Positions 1 to 9,428 of a stretch of 64,000 nucleotides of DNA are shown one piece after another. How positions within the stretch are numbered: position 1 is the first letter of the stretch; every line of letters starts with the position of its first letter. Location of the stretch: assembly GCF_030813245.1 (NCBI RefSeq), contig NZ_JAUSUA010000003.1:248001-312000 (forward strand), written 5' to 3'. Under the pieces are notes generated by a model, which made no database searches, was not told where the DNA came from, and worked only from the letters and a program-made list of their open reading frames with translations. Made by a program: the position numbers and the translations under genes. This DNA is from Alkalicoccobacillus murimartini (lineage in GTDB: Bacteria; Bacillota; Bacilli; Bacillales; Bacillaceae_D).

Positions 1-2
1 GA

Positions 3-2282
3 GGTTGGAGTCGTGAATACTTCCGAAAAAACTTCTTGCTCATCCTCTTTATAGCTTTCATTCCTGGAGTCATTTCTGGAATAGGCATCAACTGGTTTGG
101 TGTCAATGAGCTGAAGAATGGATTAAGAGAGAGACATGATAGCCAAATAACTGAAAAAGCTGAGATCATAAATGACCAATTAGATTATTTGGAAATGTCT
201 CTTTCTTATTGGGCGTTTGAAAAGCGGTTTGGACCAGAGTTAATAGATCGTAACTTTGTAAAAGATGTGACGGAAACTCGTGATATGATGCAGATGCTTA
301 GGGTACTTCAAGCAAGTCATCCCTTAATCAAAAAAGTGGAGCTTTATTTAAATAAAGATAATCAGCCTCTTCTCTTTAGTCCCTTTTACAGCGAAGTGAG
401 TGCTGTCGATTACTCGATTTATCAACCATCCCTCAGTCGCGGCTATTCGCTTGGCTGGGAACAAGTAGACGATCGATCAAATGAAGGTGGTACGGAGACG
501 ACAGTGTTAAGTCATGCGATACCAGGTTCGAGTCAGGAACCGTTTGGCTCATTAAATGTAACGCTAGATCAAGAGAAGTTTGGACAGCTTTTACAAACGT
601 TAAAACCGTATGATCACGGTACAACCTTCTTAATTAATGGACAGAATGAGACCATCCCTCCGGCAGTTCCATTAGAAGAGACTCATTTTGTAAGCGCTTT
701 AAAAAATGAAGTCGTTCAACTTGATAATCAAGAAGGATCATTTGTATTTACCTACAATGGTGATAGCTATTCAGTTTCCTATGGAGTATTTAAACGTGTG
801 AATGATACTTGGACATATGTTTCGGCCGCACCTTTGTCTGCCATCACAGCTCCAATTGAACTTGTTTCAAAAAGTATCATGGTCATCTCAGTAACAGGGT
901 TAGGATTAGCCCTCGTGTTAACGTGGTTTGGATCTAAGAAAATCTATCGACCGGTGGAACAATTAATTGAGAGAGTACAAGAGGAATACCAAGAAGTCGA
1001 TTCGACGAAACAAAAGGGAGAGTTCAGTCTTATCGAGGAAGGTTTTACACACCTTTTTCAAGAACGGCAACGGCTAAAATCTAGGTTGAACTCAGAAACC
1101 CCACAATTGCAAAAAAGTTTCTTAATTCAAATGAGTCAAGGTTATTTATATCAGCAAAATGAACAACAGTTAATAAATAGAATGGAAAACTACGGATGGA
1201 AAGTTAACGACAAGAGATTCAGAGTGATTGACATTCAGGCAAGTGGTACGGAGGAATTAAATCAAAGCTTTATCACAAGTGATGATAGTCTAATCACGTT
1301 TTCAATTCAAAATGTAATAGAAGAACTGTGTGAAAAGTATTTTCACCAATACAGTGTGTTGGATAATTACGATCTCTCGGTTAGTTTATTTCTAATTGAA
1401 GAAGATAGTGATTCAGCTCTTATTAAGGACTTTATTCAAGAAATGACAGCCATCATAAATCGTTTATTACACATGCAACTAATTATTACAGTTAGTGAAC
1501 GAACAGACCAAGTAAAACGAATTCATACTTTGTTTGAAGAAACTAGACAAGGCAAGTACCAGCGTCGATTCAAAAATCAAAATCAAGTTCTATTTCTAGA
1601 AGAAGTGCAACAAAGAGGGACACGTAGCTATGGTATGTATCCGTTTGAGGTTGAGCGTGAAGTGATTCAGGCCATTCGAAATGGGGAGAAGCTTCAGATT
1701 CAAAATCATCTGCAATTATTTCTAAATCAATTGGTGGCAGGAGCAAAAACGTGGGAGAACATCCAGATGGGTATGCTCCAGCTGTTTAGTCGCATTCAAC
1801 ATGAGATGTTGCATTCAGATATTCATTTAGAAGAAGTGTATGCAAATCGAAATCTTTATGCTGAATTAAGTCTGATAAAAGAACCGGTCAGGATGCTAAG
1901 CTGGATGGAAGTTGAGGTCATTGATCCTTATCTGACTCACTTAAATGAACGAGTGAATTTAGAAACAAAACGATTGATTGAATCGGTGATTGACTATCTT
2001 AAGACTTCGTATATGAATGATATTTCGCTAGATCATTGCGCAGAGATGTTTGGGACAAATGCTCATACTTTAAGTCGTAGCTTTAAAAAGATGACGGGCG
2101 TAAAATTTATCGATTATTTAACAGAGTTACGAATCGACAAGTCAAAACAGCTTTTAAGTGGAACAACGATGAAAATACATGAAGTGGCTGAACAGGTAGG
2201 ATATCGCCATAGTTATTTTAATCGAATCTTTAAAAAATCAGCTAGTCTTTCTCCAAGCGAATATCGAAAAAAATACGGGTAA
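3..2282 (+). CDS. AraC-family membrane-anchored transcriptional regulator, 5'-truncated by window edge
   Basis: Sensor-regulator of the kind found beside carbohydrate-uptake loci. One membrane segment is encoded near bases 36-100 and a second near 880-945; the stretch between them would be an extracellular sensor domain. The C-terminal ~100 residues (bases ~1975-2280) form a typical AraC double helix-turn-helix ending in SPSEYRKKYG. A TTG at base 36 could be taken as a start, but the frame stays open to the first bases and reads WSREYFRKNF before it, which is a normal positively charged lead-in to the first membrane segment, and there is no ribosome site near base 36. I therefore infer the true start lies before the window. 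It ends 26 bases before the glycoside hydrolase, suggesting control of that operon (inference). Confidence 0.85.
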   Translation, partial: GWSREYFRKNFLLILFIAFIPGVISGIGINWFGVNELKNGLRERHDSQITEKAEIINDQLDYLEMSLSYWAFEKRFGPELIDRNFVKDVTETRDMMQMLRVLQASHPLIKKVELYLNKDNQPLLFSPFYSEVSAVDYSIYQPSLSRGYSLGWEQVDDRSNEGGTETTVLSHAIPGSSQEPFGSLNVTLDQEKFGQLLQTLKPYDHGTTFLINGQNETIPPAVPLEETHFVSALKNEVVQLDNQEGSFVFTYNGDSYSVSYGVFKRVNDTWTYVSAAPLSAITAPIELVSKSIMVISVTGLGLALVLTWFGSKKIYRPVEQLIERVQEEYQEVDSTKQKGEFSLIEEGFTHLFQERQRLKSRLNSETPQLQKSFLIQMSQGYLYQQNEQQLINRMENYGWKVNDKRFRVIDIQASGTEELNQSFITSDDSLITFSIQNVIEELCEKYFHQYSVLDNYDLSVSLFLIEEDSDSALIKDFIQEMTAIINRLLHMQLIITVSERTDQVKRIHTLFEETRQGKYQRRFKNQNQVLFLEEVQQRGTRSYGMYPFEVEREVIQAIRNGEKLQIQNHLQLFLNQLVAGAKTWENIQMGMLQLFSRIQHEMLHSDIHLEEVYANRNLYAELSLIKEPVRMLSWMEVEVIDPYLTHLNERVNLETKRLIESVIDYLKTSYMNDISLDHCAEMFGTNAHTLSRSFKKMTGVKFIDYLTELRIDKSKQLLSGTTMKIHEVAEQVGYRHSYFNRIFKKSASLSPSEYRKKYG

Positions 2283-2308
2283 TATCAAGAACGAAGGAGG
2301 AACAAACG

Positions 2309-4636
2309 GTGCATTCCTTAAGAGAGCAATTCCTTAACCCATCTACTGAGTACACACCTGTACCTTTTTGGTTTTGGAATGACAGACTCACACACACAGA
2401 AATTAAAAGGCAAATTCATGCGTTCTGTGAAAAAGGTGTAGAAGGCTTTGTGATTCATCCACGCTTAGGGCTTCCCTCCGATATTGAGTATTTATCAGAA
2501 GAATTTATGGCCTATGTTAAAACAGCTGTATCTGAGGCGAGCTGCCTTTCAATGAGCGTGATGTTATATGATGAAGCAATGTATCCATCAGGATCGGCTC
2601 ATGGCCGAGTCGTCAAAGATCAGCCTGCTTACGCAAGTAGGGGGCTTCAGATGGTCCGTTTAGAACCTAATGCCTCTCTTACACTAAGCGCAGACGAAAG
2701 ACTGATTTCACTTCAAGCGATCAGTTTGAAGAATGATGTTGAACTACTAAGCCTGGATGATCTAAATGAGGGACGGTTCCATGACCGCGCCATCTTTGCC
2801 TTTATTGAAAAACCATCAAAAGGCACGATTCGAGGGGTACATGCCGGAGAAGATGATGGGGAAGCCGGAGCACCTGCATCAGCTGACTTGTTAAATCCTT
2901 TAGCTGTTGAGTCTTTTATCCACCATACACATGAGGTGTATAAACAATACGTAGGAAAATGGATGGGAACAACAATTACAGCTTTTTTTACAGATGAACC
3001 GGATATCCTCGGACGTAATGCATCGGAAGGACTCAAACCATGGACAGAAGGTTTTCTACAGGACTTTTTGCGGCATGGGGGAAAAGAGGAACAGCTCTCT
3101 GCGCTGTGGCTGGATACAGGTGAGCAGACTGAACAGATTCGTCACACCTATGAAAGAGCGGTTAATCAAAGACTGTCCACTGTTTATTATTTAAAGCTAG
3201 CCGAGTGGTGCGAGAGTCATTCGTTGGCGTTAACCGGACATCCAGCAGCTAGTACTGATATTGGGTTGCTAAAGCATTTTCATATACCTGGACAGGATGT
3301 CGTTTGGAGATGGGTAGGTCCTGAAGAGAATAAGGCGATAGAGGGTCCGCACTCCACAGCTGCCAAATGTGGGGCCGATGCAGCAAGGCATTATGGACGA
3401 AGACGTAATTTAAATGAGTTTCTAGGTGTATGCAGTAAGGACGGTGATTGGACCTTAACCGCTGATGATATGAAATGGTATATCGACTGGTTGGCCGTAA
3501 GAGGTGTGAATTTATTCTGTCCGCATGCATTTTATTACTCCGTATCAGGCAAAGAAAGAAGCCATGAACGTCCGCCTGATGTAGGCATGCATAATAGCTG
3601 GTGGCCTTTTTATAATCAGTTTTCAACGTATATGAAACGTCTGAGCTGGCTGATGACAGATTCGGTTAATCAGACATCGGTTGCTGTGCTCTGCACAGAA
3701 AACGTGATGCCTTCAAATTCAATAAAGTTCTTGTATCAGCAACAAATGGAGTTTAATTATCTGGAGGAGGATCTTCTAGAACAAGCCATAATAAAGAATG
3801 GGACCCTCTCCATTTGCGAACAAACGTACAGGACTGTTTTAGTAGATAAAGAGCTCCAATTAAAAAAAGAAACAAGAGCTCTTCTAAAGAAATTTGAGGA
3901 ACAGGGTGGCCAGATTATTGAGGGTCACACATTTGATCAAGTGGAAAAAACAATGGAGCTAAACCCAGCAGAATCGGGGATTAGAGTGACACATGTGAAA
4001 AAACAGGGACAGTCGTTCTACTTCCTTGTAAATGAAGGAGAGACGGCCTTTTCTGGAGCGTGTACGATACCAGATGCACCTTCCCTACACGTGTGGAACG
4101 CATGGACAGGAGAACTATGCGCAAGACAGATGGAAAGGGATGGGTCCTTCATTCTTCATCTGGGTAGGAGAGAGAGCGTAATTCTGTTGCCAGCTGAGCA
4201 TGTAGATGAAGGGAACAGAATACACTCTAAAACGGTTGAACAACAACGTAAACCAGTTACGGACTGGAGCATGCACTGTGATGGGGAAAAGCTCAGCCAA
4301 AAACCCCTTTCTTCATGGGTGACGTGGGAAGAGCATTGGACCCACTTTTCTGGGACTGTACGTTACGAAGCCAATGTTTACTTAAGTAAGGGGGAAAGTA
4401 AGGCGCTGAAAAAGCTTGATGCAGGAGAAGTATCTGAGCTAGCAGAGCTTTGGATCAATGATGTGCATATTGGTAGTAAACTCTGGGCTCCTTACCAAAT
4501 AACCATTCCTGAAAGTGTTCTAGTGGAAGGGACAAACAAGATTGTTCTTGAAGTCACAAATAGTAAAGCAAATGAAATGGATGGTTTATCTAGACGATCT
4601 GGTTTAATGGGTCCTGTTGTGCTATCAAATGATTGA
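2309..4636 (+). CDS. Large glycoside hydrolase (GH106/alpha-L-rhamnosidase-like)
   Basis: A 775-residue cytoplasmic protein with no signal peptide. The N-terminus has FWFWND followed by a barrel-like region with LYDEAMYPSGSAHG and FFTDEPDILG, a pattern of the GH106-like hydrolases annotated in Paenibacillus and Bacillus. The C-terminal ~120 residues (AELWINDVHIG, TNKIVLEVTNS) look like a galactose-binding jelly-roll. GTG start at 2309, seven bases after AAGGAGGA. The AraC regulator ends just upstream and a YesL-like gene follows, so it probably belongs to a plant-polysaccharide or glycoside-degradation operon. Lack of a secretion signal implies it acts on imported oligosaccharides. Family placement is from recognition of the motif pattern; substrate is not determined. 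Confidence 0.65.
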   Translation: MHSLREQFLNPSTEYTPVPFWFWNDRLTHTEIKRQIHAFCEKGVEGFVIHPRLGLPSDIEYLSEEFMAYVKTAVSEASCLSMSVMLYDEAMYPSGSAHGRVVKDQPAYASRGLQMVRLEPNASLTLSADERLISLQAISLKNDVELLSLDDLNEGRFHDRAIFAFIEKPSKGTIRGVHAGEDDGEAGAPASADLLNPLAVESFIHHTHEVYKQYVGKWMGTTITAFFTDEPDILGRNASEGLKPWTEGFLQDFLRHGGKEEQLSALWLDTGEQTEQIRHTYERAVNQRLSTVYYLKLAEWCESHSLALTGHPAASTDIGLLKHFHIPGQDVVWRWVGPEENKAIEGPHSTAAKCGADAARHYGRRRNLNEFLGVCSKDGDWTLTADDMKWYIDWLAVRGVNLFCPHAFYYSVSGKERSHERPPDVGMHNSWWPFYNQFSTYMKRLSWLMTDSVNQTSVAVLCTENVMPSNSIKFLYQQQMEFNYLEEDLLEQAIIKNGTLSICEQTYRTVLVDKELQLKKETRALLKKFEEQGGQIIEGHTFDQVEKTMELNPAESGIRVTHVKKQGQSFYFLVNEGETAFSGACTIPDAPSLHVWNAWTGELCARQMERDGSFILHLGRRESVILLPAEHVDEGNRIHSKTVEQQRKPVTDWSMHCDGEKLSQKPLSSWVTWEEHWTHFSGTVRYEANVYLSKGESKALKKLDAGEVSELAELWINDVHIGSKLWAPYQITIPESVLVEGTNKIVLEVTNSKANEMDGLSRRSGLMGPVVLSND

Positions 4637-4651
4637 GTGAGGGGGATCGGT

Positions 4652-5293
4652 ATGATGAGTAATAGTTTGACAGGTGGGATCTATGCAATAGGTGAATTTT
4701 TCTTATTCCTTGTTAAGCTGAACGTACTTTGGTTTATTGGTACATTAGCAGGGCTTGTGATTTTTGGGTTCGGCCCGAGCACCCTTGCAATGTTTGATGT
4801 TTTAAGACGCTGGATGAGGAAAGAAACCGATGTACCTGTTTGGAGGAATTTTTGGCAACAGTACAAAATCTATTTATTTCGCGGAAATGCGTTAACGCTT
4901 ACATTTTTGCTTGCGACGGTGATATTATATGTGAATATTACACTTTTTGTCATAGAGCCTGTGTGGTTGATGATTCTAGTAAAGTACGCGTTATTTATCA
5001 TATCAGCCCTACTTATCCTGACGGTGTTATATGTTTTTCCGGCGACAGTTCACTTTGATTTGCAGCTAGTAGAATCAATTAAGCAGTCTTTTTTTATTGG
5101 TTTATATATGCCGCTTCGAACAATTTATCTTGTAGCAGCCATTCTAACCGTTTATCATATACTCTTTTTATTCCCCATTTTAATTTTTCTTTTTGGGATT
5201 AGCTTATTTGGATTTATTCAAATGTGGATTGTCCTTAGAAGCTTTGCGCGTTTAGAAGATAAACAAGCGCGAATGGTTGCTGCTGGTGCATAA
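4652..5293 (+). CDS. YesL-like DUF624 membrane protein
   Basis: A 213-residue polytopic membrane protein with about five hydrophobic segments, beginning with the DUF624 signature region (FGFGPSTLAMFDVLRRW). An in-frame GTG at 4637 abuts the previous stop, but the ATG at 4652 follows GAGGGGGA at a proper distance, so I chose 4652. In Bacillus subtilis YesL sits in the rhamnogalacturonan operon beside AraC-type regulators and sugar hydrolases, and the same company is kept here. Its biochemical role is not established; accessory function in oligosaccharide uptake is inference. Confidence 0.75.
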   Translation: MMSNSLTGGIYAIGEFFLFLVKLNVLWFIGTLAGLVIFGFGPSTLAMFDVLRRWMRKETDVPVWRNFWQQYKIYLFRGNALTLTFLLATVILYVNITLFVIEPVWLMILVKYALFIISALLILTVLYVFPATVHFDLQLVESIKQSFFIGLYMPLRTIYLVAAILTVYHILFLFPILIFLFGISLFGFIQMWIVLRSFARLEDKQARMVAAGA

Positions 5294-5386
5294 TTTGAAT
5301 ATCAATACACAACATTTTCGCTAAGTAGTATAGGACCTGCCCAGCACACTTATACTTGATATATAGATGTGAAACGGGGTGTGAAG

Positions 5387-5968
5387 ATGCTCTCAATGAT
5401 GCCAAATGTTCCGCAATCATTTGTGACCGAGAGACTTTTTATAAGGCTACCTATGCCTGGGGATGGTAAGGCTGTGTTTGAAGCACAGCAAGCTTCACTA
5501 AACGAAATGTTACCATGGATTCACTGGGCCCATTATCAAACAACACTTGAGCAGACAGAGAGTGGGATTCGTTATGCTCATGACCAATTTAAGCGAAAAA
5601 AAGATTTACGACTGCATTTATTTGATAAACAAACCGGGGAATTTGTAGGTTCTTCGGGACTTCATAATATTAATTGGTCTGTTCCACGAATGGAAATCGG
5701 GTATTGGATGGATACACGTCATAGTGGAAAAGGATATATGACGGAGGCCGTTGCTGGGATTACAAGCTTTGCATTTCAAGAATTAGGGGTTCATCGCCTT
5801 GAAATTCATTGCGATCCTGAGAATAAACAAAGCCGTGCGATCCCAGAGAAGTTAGGTTATGAATTAGAGGCTGTTTTAAAACAAAACAGTGTATCCACAG
5901 ATGGACGAACCTATCGAGATACGTGCGTATATGCCATGTTAAATCAAACACATATCCATAGAAAGTAA
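5387..5968 (+). CDS. RimJ/RimL-type GNAT N-acetyltransferase
   Basis: A 193-residue acetyl-CoA-dependent acetyltransferase of the RimJ/RimL class (Acetyltransf_3). Seen: N-terminal TERLFIRLP, the IGYWMD strand followed by HSGKGYMTEA (the acetyl-CoA pyrophosphate loop), and a C-terminal ENKQSRAIPEKLGY segment typical of the family. The start at 5387 is preferred over the upstream GTG at 5369 because ACGGGGTG lies seven to ten bases before it. It stands alone between operons, followed by a terminator-like hairpin. Family members acetylate ribosomal proteins, other proteins or small molecules; the substrate cannot be read from sequence. Confidence 0.8.
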   Translation: MLSMMPNVPQSFVTERLFIRLPMPGDGKAVFEAQQASLNEMLPWIHWAHYQTTLEQTESGIRYAHDQFKRKKDLRLHLFDKQTGEFVGSSGLHNINWSVPRMEIGYWMDTRHSGKGYMTEAVAGITSFAFQELGVHRLEIHCDPENKQSRAIPEKLGYELEAVLKQNSVSTDGRTYRDTCVYAMLNQTHIHRK

Positions 5969-5997
5969 CTCTATCGTTTGTCTAGATAGGGTTTTAC
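5968..5997 (+). terminator. Rho-independent terminator after the GNAT gene
   Basis: Arms ACTCTATC (5968-5975) and GATAGGGT (5985-5992), with one G-U pair, are followed by a short T run. The hairpin begins at the stop codon of the acetyltransferase. Confidence 0.55.
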
Positions 5998-6019
5998 ATA
6001 GAACGAGAGGGGAAGACTC

Positions 6020-7009
6020 ATGCCAACGTTAAGAGCAATTCAAATAGGAATTGGTGGTTTCGGATTGTCTTGGTTAGACCTGTTAATGGAGAATCAGAAT
6101 GTAGAGCTTGTGGCTGTTGTTGATCAGCAGGAGGAAAGTCTACAAAAAGTGAAGGAAATCACTAGTTTGGAATCTGATCAGCTTTTTACTTCATTACAAG
6201 ATGCATTGAAGGGGGTCGAAGCAGATTTTGTTTTGATTGTGACCCCTCCAACAACTCATAAGCAGCTCGCTGAACAATCTTTAGAAGCTGGATTACATGT
6301 GATGATGGAAAAACCGTTAACAGACACAGCCGAAGAAGCGAATGAGCTTTTGGCTTTTTCTAAACAATTCTCTCAGAAGGTAATGGTTAGTCAGAACTAT
6401 CGTTGGAACCGGCAAATTCAAACCATTAAACAGTTAATTGCAGCGAACAGCATAGGCACAATTGAATACGCTGACTACTATTTTAATAAAGCCACTCACT
6501 TCGGTGGCTGGAGAGATCAATATGAAGAAATCCTTCTTCAGGATATGGCCATTCATCACTTTGATATTCTTCGTTACCTATTAAATGATGAGGCGTCGAC
6601 TATTCAGGCAACCAGCTTCAGACCTTCATGGAGTTGGTTTAAAGGAAATCCGCATGCTGATGCTGCAATTACCTTTAGGAAAGGGACACAGGTTCACTAT
6701 CGTGGCAGATGGGCTGGTAAAGGGAAAAAAACAACATGGAATGGGGACATTCGTTTAGTCGGAGATAAAGGAGCAATTGAATGTTTAGATGATCGAGTGT
6801 TTGTCTACCAAGGGGAGCAGGATACGCCGGAAGAAATCCCATTAATTAAAACGCCAGCCTCTGATCGAATGATATCATTAGATGCATTTATTCAATCAAT
6901 TAGCGAAGACATGATTCCACCAACATCGATTGAAGATAATATCAAAAGCCTTCAACTGACCTGGGCTGCGATAGAATCCTCGAATACAGGAGAGCGCATT
7001 CGGCTCTAA
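6020..7009 (+). CDS. Gfo/Idh/MocA-family NAD(P)-dependent oxidoreductase
   Basis: A 329-residue sugar or cyclitol dehydrogenase-like protein. The N-terminal Rossmann fold shows the nucleotide-binding turn IGIGGFGLSW and the strand VTPPTTH; EKPLTDT carries the conserved Lys of the family's EKP motif. The C-terminal half is the alpha/beta dimerisation and substrate domain, with a His pair in MAIHHFDILR near the usual catalytic position. ATG at 6020 follows GAGAGGGG. A PfkB-type kinase follows after about 67 bases, so the two may process one sugar (inference). Substrate unknown. Confidence 0.8.
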   Translation: MPTLRAIQIGIGGFGLSWLDLLMENQNVELVAVVDQQEESLQKVKEITSLESDQLFTSLQDALKGVEADFVLIVTPPTTHKQLAEQSLEAGLHVMMEKPLTDTAEEANELLAFSKQFSQKVMVSQNYRWNRQIQTIKQLIAANSIGTIEYADYYFNKATHFGGWRDQYEEILLQDMAIHHFDILRYLLNDEASTIQATSFRPSWSWFKGNPHADAAITFRKGTQVHYRGRWAGKGKKTTWNGDIRLVGDKGAIECLDDRVFVYQGEQDTPEEIPLIKTPASDRMISLDAFIQSISEDMIPPTSIEDNIKSLQLTWAAIESSNTGERIRL

Positions 7010-7076
7010 ACTCTTAATCTAGCTCTGTTCATGCTATAGTTAAGAATAGAATGATTGAGGCTAGGGGGCCATGCAT

Positions 7077-8036
7077 ATGCAAACGAAGCGAGGAATTATT
7101 TCTTTAGGAGAAGTCTTAGTCGATATGATCCCATTAAACGCCGAAAACACGCATTACCAAAAAAGTCCGGGCGGTGCTCCTGCAAATGTTGCAGTAGGAC
7201 TTAGTCGTCTCGGTTTAGACAGTTATTTTATCGGATCTGTCGGTAAGGATTTAATTGGGGATTTTTTGCGAGAAACATTAGCTGATTACGGAGTCAATAT
7301 TCAAGGGTTAACACAAACAGCTCTAGCCAAAACGCCACTCGTTTTTGTTGAACTTGCAGAAAAAGGAGAGCGCAGATTTGAATTCCTGATTGACCATAGT
7401 GCGGATCAACTCCTGTCTACAGATCACCTTGAAGAGGCACTATTTCAACAAGCAAAAATACTACATATCGGATCGATCTCAACGATTCACAAAATGAGCC
7501 GTACAGCCACGCATAAAGCCATTCATCTGGCGAAGGAGAATGGAATGTTAGTATCCTTTGACCCAAATCTTCGTCTAACAATTTGGCCAGATGAGCTGTC
7601 AGCGCTTGAACAAATCAAAGCGATCCTATTAACAAGTGATATTGTGAAGCTATCAGAGGAAGAGCTAGAATTTTTAACAGATGAGACGGATGAAACAGCC
7701 GCTGTTTTAAAGCTTAAAGAGTACGAAATCCCTCTATTAATTGTCACAAAAGGTGATAAAGGAAGCTCATTCTATACAAACACTCATAAAGTGAATGTAC
7801 CAGCTTATAAAGTCGATGCAGTTGATACAACCGGTGCAGGAGATGCGTTTGTATCTGGAGTCCTTGCACAGCTGCATGACCTGCAAGAACCCCTCGATTC
7901 CCTTACGCCCGAACTCTTACAGCAGATCGGAGCGTTTGCATCAGTATCAGGTTCACTAGCAGCATCAAAAAAAGGTGCAATGACCGCACTTCCAACAAGA
8001 GAAGAAGTACAAGCATTTTTAGAAAAAAGAGGATAA
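7077..8036 (+). CDS. PfkB-family carbohydrate kinase (fructokinase-like)
   Basis: A 319-residue ATP-dependent sugar kinase. Seen: N-terminal GEVLVDMIP, the PGGAPANVAVGLSRLG substrate-binding stretch, and the C-terminal PfkB signature DTTGAGDAFVSG with the catalytic Asp. Length matches bacterial fructokinases (about 320). Start chosen at 7077: AGGGGG at 7063-7068 is eight bases away, while the in-frame ATG at 7071 is only two bases from it. A terminator follows immediately. Fructose is the most likely substrate by resemblance, but 2-keto-3-deoxygluconate kinases share the fold. Confidence 0.82.
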   Translation: MQTKRGIISLGEVLVDMIPLNAENTHYQKSPGGAPANVAVGLSRLGLDSYFIGSVGKDLIGDFLRETLADYGVNIQGLTQTALAKTPLVFVELAEKGERRFEFLIDHSADQLLSTDHLEEALFQQAKILHIGSISTIHKMSRTATHKAIHLAKENGMLVSFDPNLRLTIWPDELSALEQIKAILLTSDIVKLSEEELEFLTDETDETAAVLKLKEYEIPLLIVTKGDKGSSFYTNTHKVNVPAYKVDAVDTTGAGDAFVSGVLAQLHDLQEPLDSLTPELLQQIGAFASVSGSLAASKKGAMTALPTREEVQAFLEKRG

Positions 8037-8049
8037 TAGAAAGCTGATG

Positions 8050-8082
8050 AAAGAGGCTGCCCGTGGGCGCCTCTTTTTTGTT
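8050..8082 (+). terminator. Rho-independent terminator after the PfkB kinase
   Basis: GAGGC...GCCTC arms enclose GCCC/GGGC and are followed by a run of T at 8077-8082. It sits 14 bases after the kinase stop codon. Confidence 0.7.
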
Positions 8083-8096
8083 TGTGTGGAGGGGAG

Positions 8097-8597
8097 AGGC
8101 GCGGAAATCTTGAAAATGCGCGAAAAAAGAGGGGAAGTGCGCGAAAACCCTGATAATGCGCGAAAACGAAGGGAAGAGGCGCGGAAATCCTAAGAAGTGC
8201 GCGAAAATGAAGAAGAGATGCGCAAAAATCTTGAGAATGCTCAAAAATGAAGGGAAGAGGCGCGAAAATCACGAGAATGCGCAAAAACGAAGGGAAGAGG
8301 CGCGGAAAACTTGAGAAGTACGCAAAAATGAAGAAGAGATGCGCGGAAAACTTGAGAAGTGCGCAAAAATGAAGAAGAGATGCGCGAAAATCTTGTGAAT
8401 GCGCGAAAAAAGAAGGGAAGTGCGCGAAAACCCTGATAATGCGCGAAAACGAAGGGAAGAGGCGCGGAAAACCTAAGAAGTGCGCGAAAATGAAGAAGAG
8501 ATGCGCAAAAATCCTGAGAATGCGCAAAAATGAAGAGAAGAGGCGCGAAAACCCTGAGATTCCGAAATAACCTGAATAAGCGCGCAAAAATACCTCA
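8097..8597. repeat. GCGCGAAAA degenerate tandem repeat array
   Basis: About 24 consecutive units each start with GCGCGAAAA or a near variant (GCGCGGAAA, GCGCAAAAA). They alternate between a 19-20-nt form ending like TCTTGAGAAT and a 21-nt form ending like TGAAGAAGAGAT, giving a dimer of about 40 nt. A higher-order copy is visible: the six-unit block at about 8120-8240 recurs at about 8401-8521. The plus strand is strongly purine-rich. No gene is supported here; long antisense reading frames across it are by-products of the repeat. The array fills nearly the entire gap between the kinase and the two-component system. Confidence 0.9.
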
Positions 8598-8720
8598 AAA
8601 TCACTCCACTCCACCAATCCCTCCCATTCTTAAGAATTTCTTCAGTTTTTAACTAGTGGAAACTTCAGATCTGAGATGTACAATATAACCAATAGAACAA
8701 GTTAGATGGAGGTCTGGGAT

Positions 8721-9428
8721 ATGGCAGCATATACAGTTATGGTGGTAGATGATGATCAGGACATTCGAGATGGAATTGATATTTATTTGAAAAATGATGG
8801 ATACTCCGTGCTGCAAGCAGAGAACGGGCGGGACGCTCTTCATTTGCTTGAAAAGAATGAGGTTCATCTAATGATATTGGACATTATGATGCCGGAGATG
8901 GATGGGATTGAGGCAACGTTTAAAATACGGCAAGAGCGCAACATACCCATCATTATGTTAAGTGCAAAGTCTGAGGAAACGGATAAAATTCACGGACTCT
9001 CTATTGGCGCGGACGATTACATTACTAAACCCTTTCATCCAATGGAGTTAATGGCACAAGTGAAGTCACAAATGAGACGCTATACACAGCTTGGTACCTA
9101 TGAAAAAAGAGAGTCTATGATTCAAGTTGATGGTCTTATTCTTGATCAAGAGGCAAAGTGTGTGCAACTAGACGGAGTGACGATTAAGCTAACTCCGATA
9201 GAATATCGGATAACAGAGCTTTTGATGCTGCATCTCGGTCGGGTCTTCTCCATTCATGAAATCTATGAACGAGTGTGGAAAGAGCCTGCCTATAACTCAG
9301 AGAATATCGTCGCTGTACATATTCGAAAGATTAGAGAAAAGATCGAGTTGGACCCTAAAAAACCTCGTTACATAAAAGTTGTATGGGGTGTCGGATACTT
9401 AATCGAGAAGGAGGAGGGCAGGGTATGA
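8721..9428 (+). CDS. OmpR/PhoB-family response regulator
   Basis: A 235-residue response regulator. The receiver domain has the acidic pocket D10-D11, phosphoacceptor D54 (in MILDIMMPEMDG), and Lys103 in the TKPF motif; the C-terminal ~95 residues are a winged-helix trans_reg_C domain (LTPIEYRITELL, NIVAVHIRKIREK). GGAGGT at 8708-8713 lies seven bases before the ATG at 8721, so the upstream in-frame ATG at 8706, which overlaps the ribosome site, was not used. Its stop overlaps the kinase start as ATGA. VanR-like in arrangement; target genes unknown. Confidence 0.9.
   Translation: MAAYTVMVVDDDQDIRDGIDIYLKNDGYSVLQAENGRDALHLLEKNEVHLMILDIMMPEMDGIEATFKIRQERNIPIIMLSAKSEETDKIHGLSIGADDYITKPFHPMELMAQVKSQMRRYTQLGTYEKRESMIQVDGLILDQEAKCVQLDGVTIKLTPIEYRITELLMLHLGRVFSIHEIYERVWKEPAYNSENIVAVHIRKIREKIELDPKKPRYIKVVWGVGYLIEKEEGRV

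Noticed and set aside
3249-3626. 125-codon antisense frame in the glycoside hydrolase gene
   Set aside because: Shadow of a well-supported coding frame; composition is not protein-like and no start signal.
8097-8597. Possible CRISPR array
   Set aside because: The units are directly abutting and degenerate, with no constant repeat alternating with unique spacers of fixed length, and no cas gene is near.
7805-8617. A 270-codon antisense open frame rich in Phe, Ser and Arg across the kinase end and repeat array
   Set aside because: It is generated by the GCGCGAAAA repeats (FAHF/RLFPSF-like periodic peptide), has no ribosome site and overlaps the PfkB gene.
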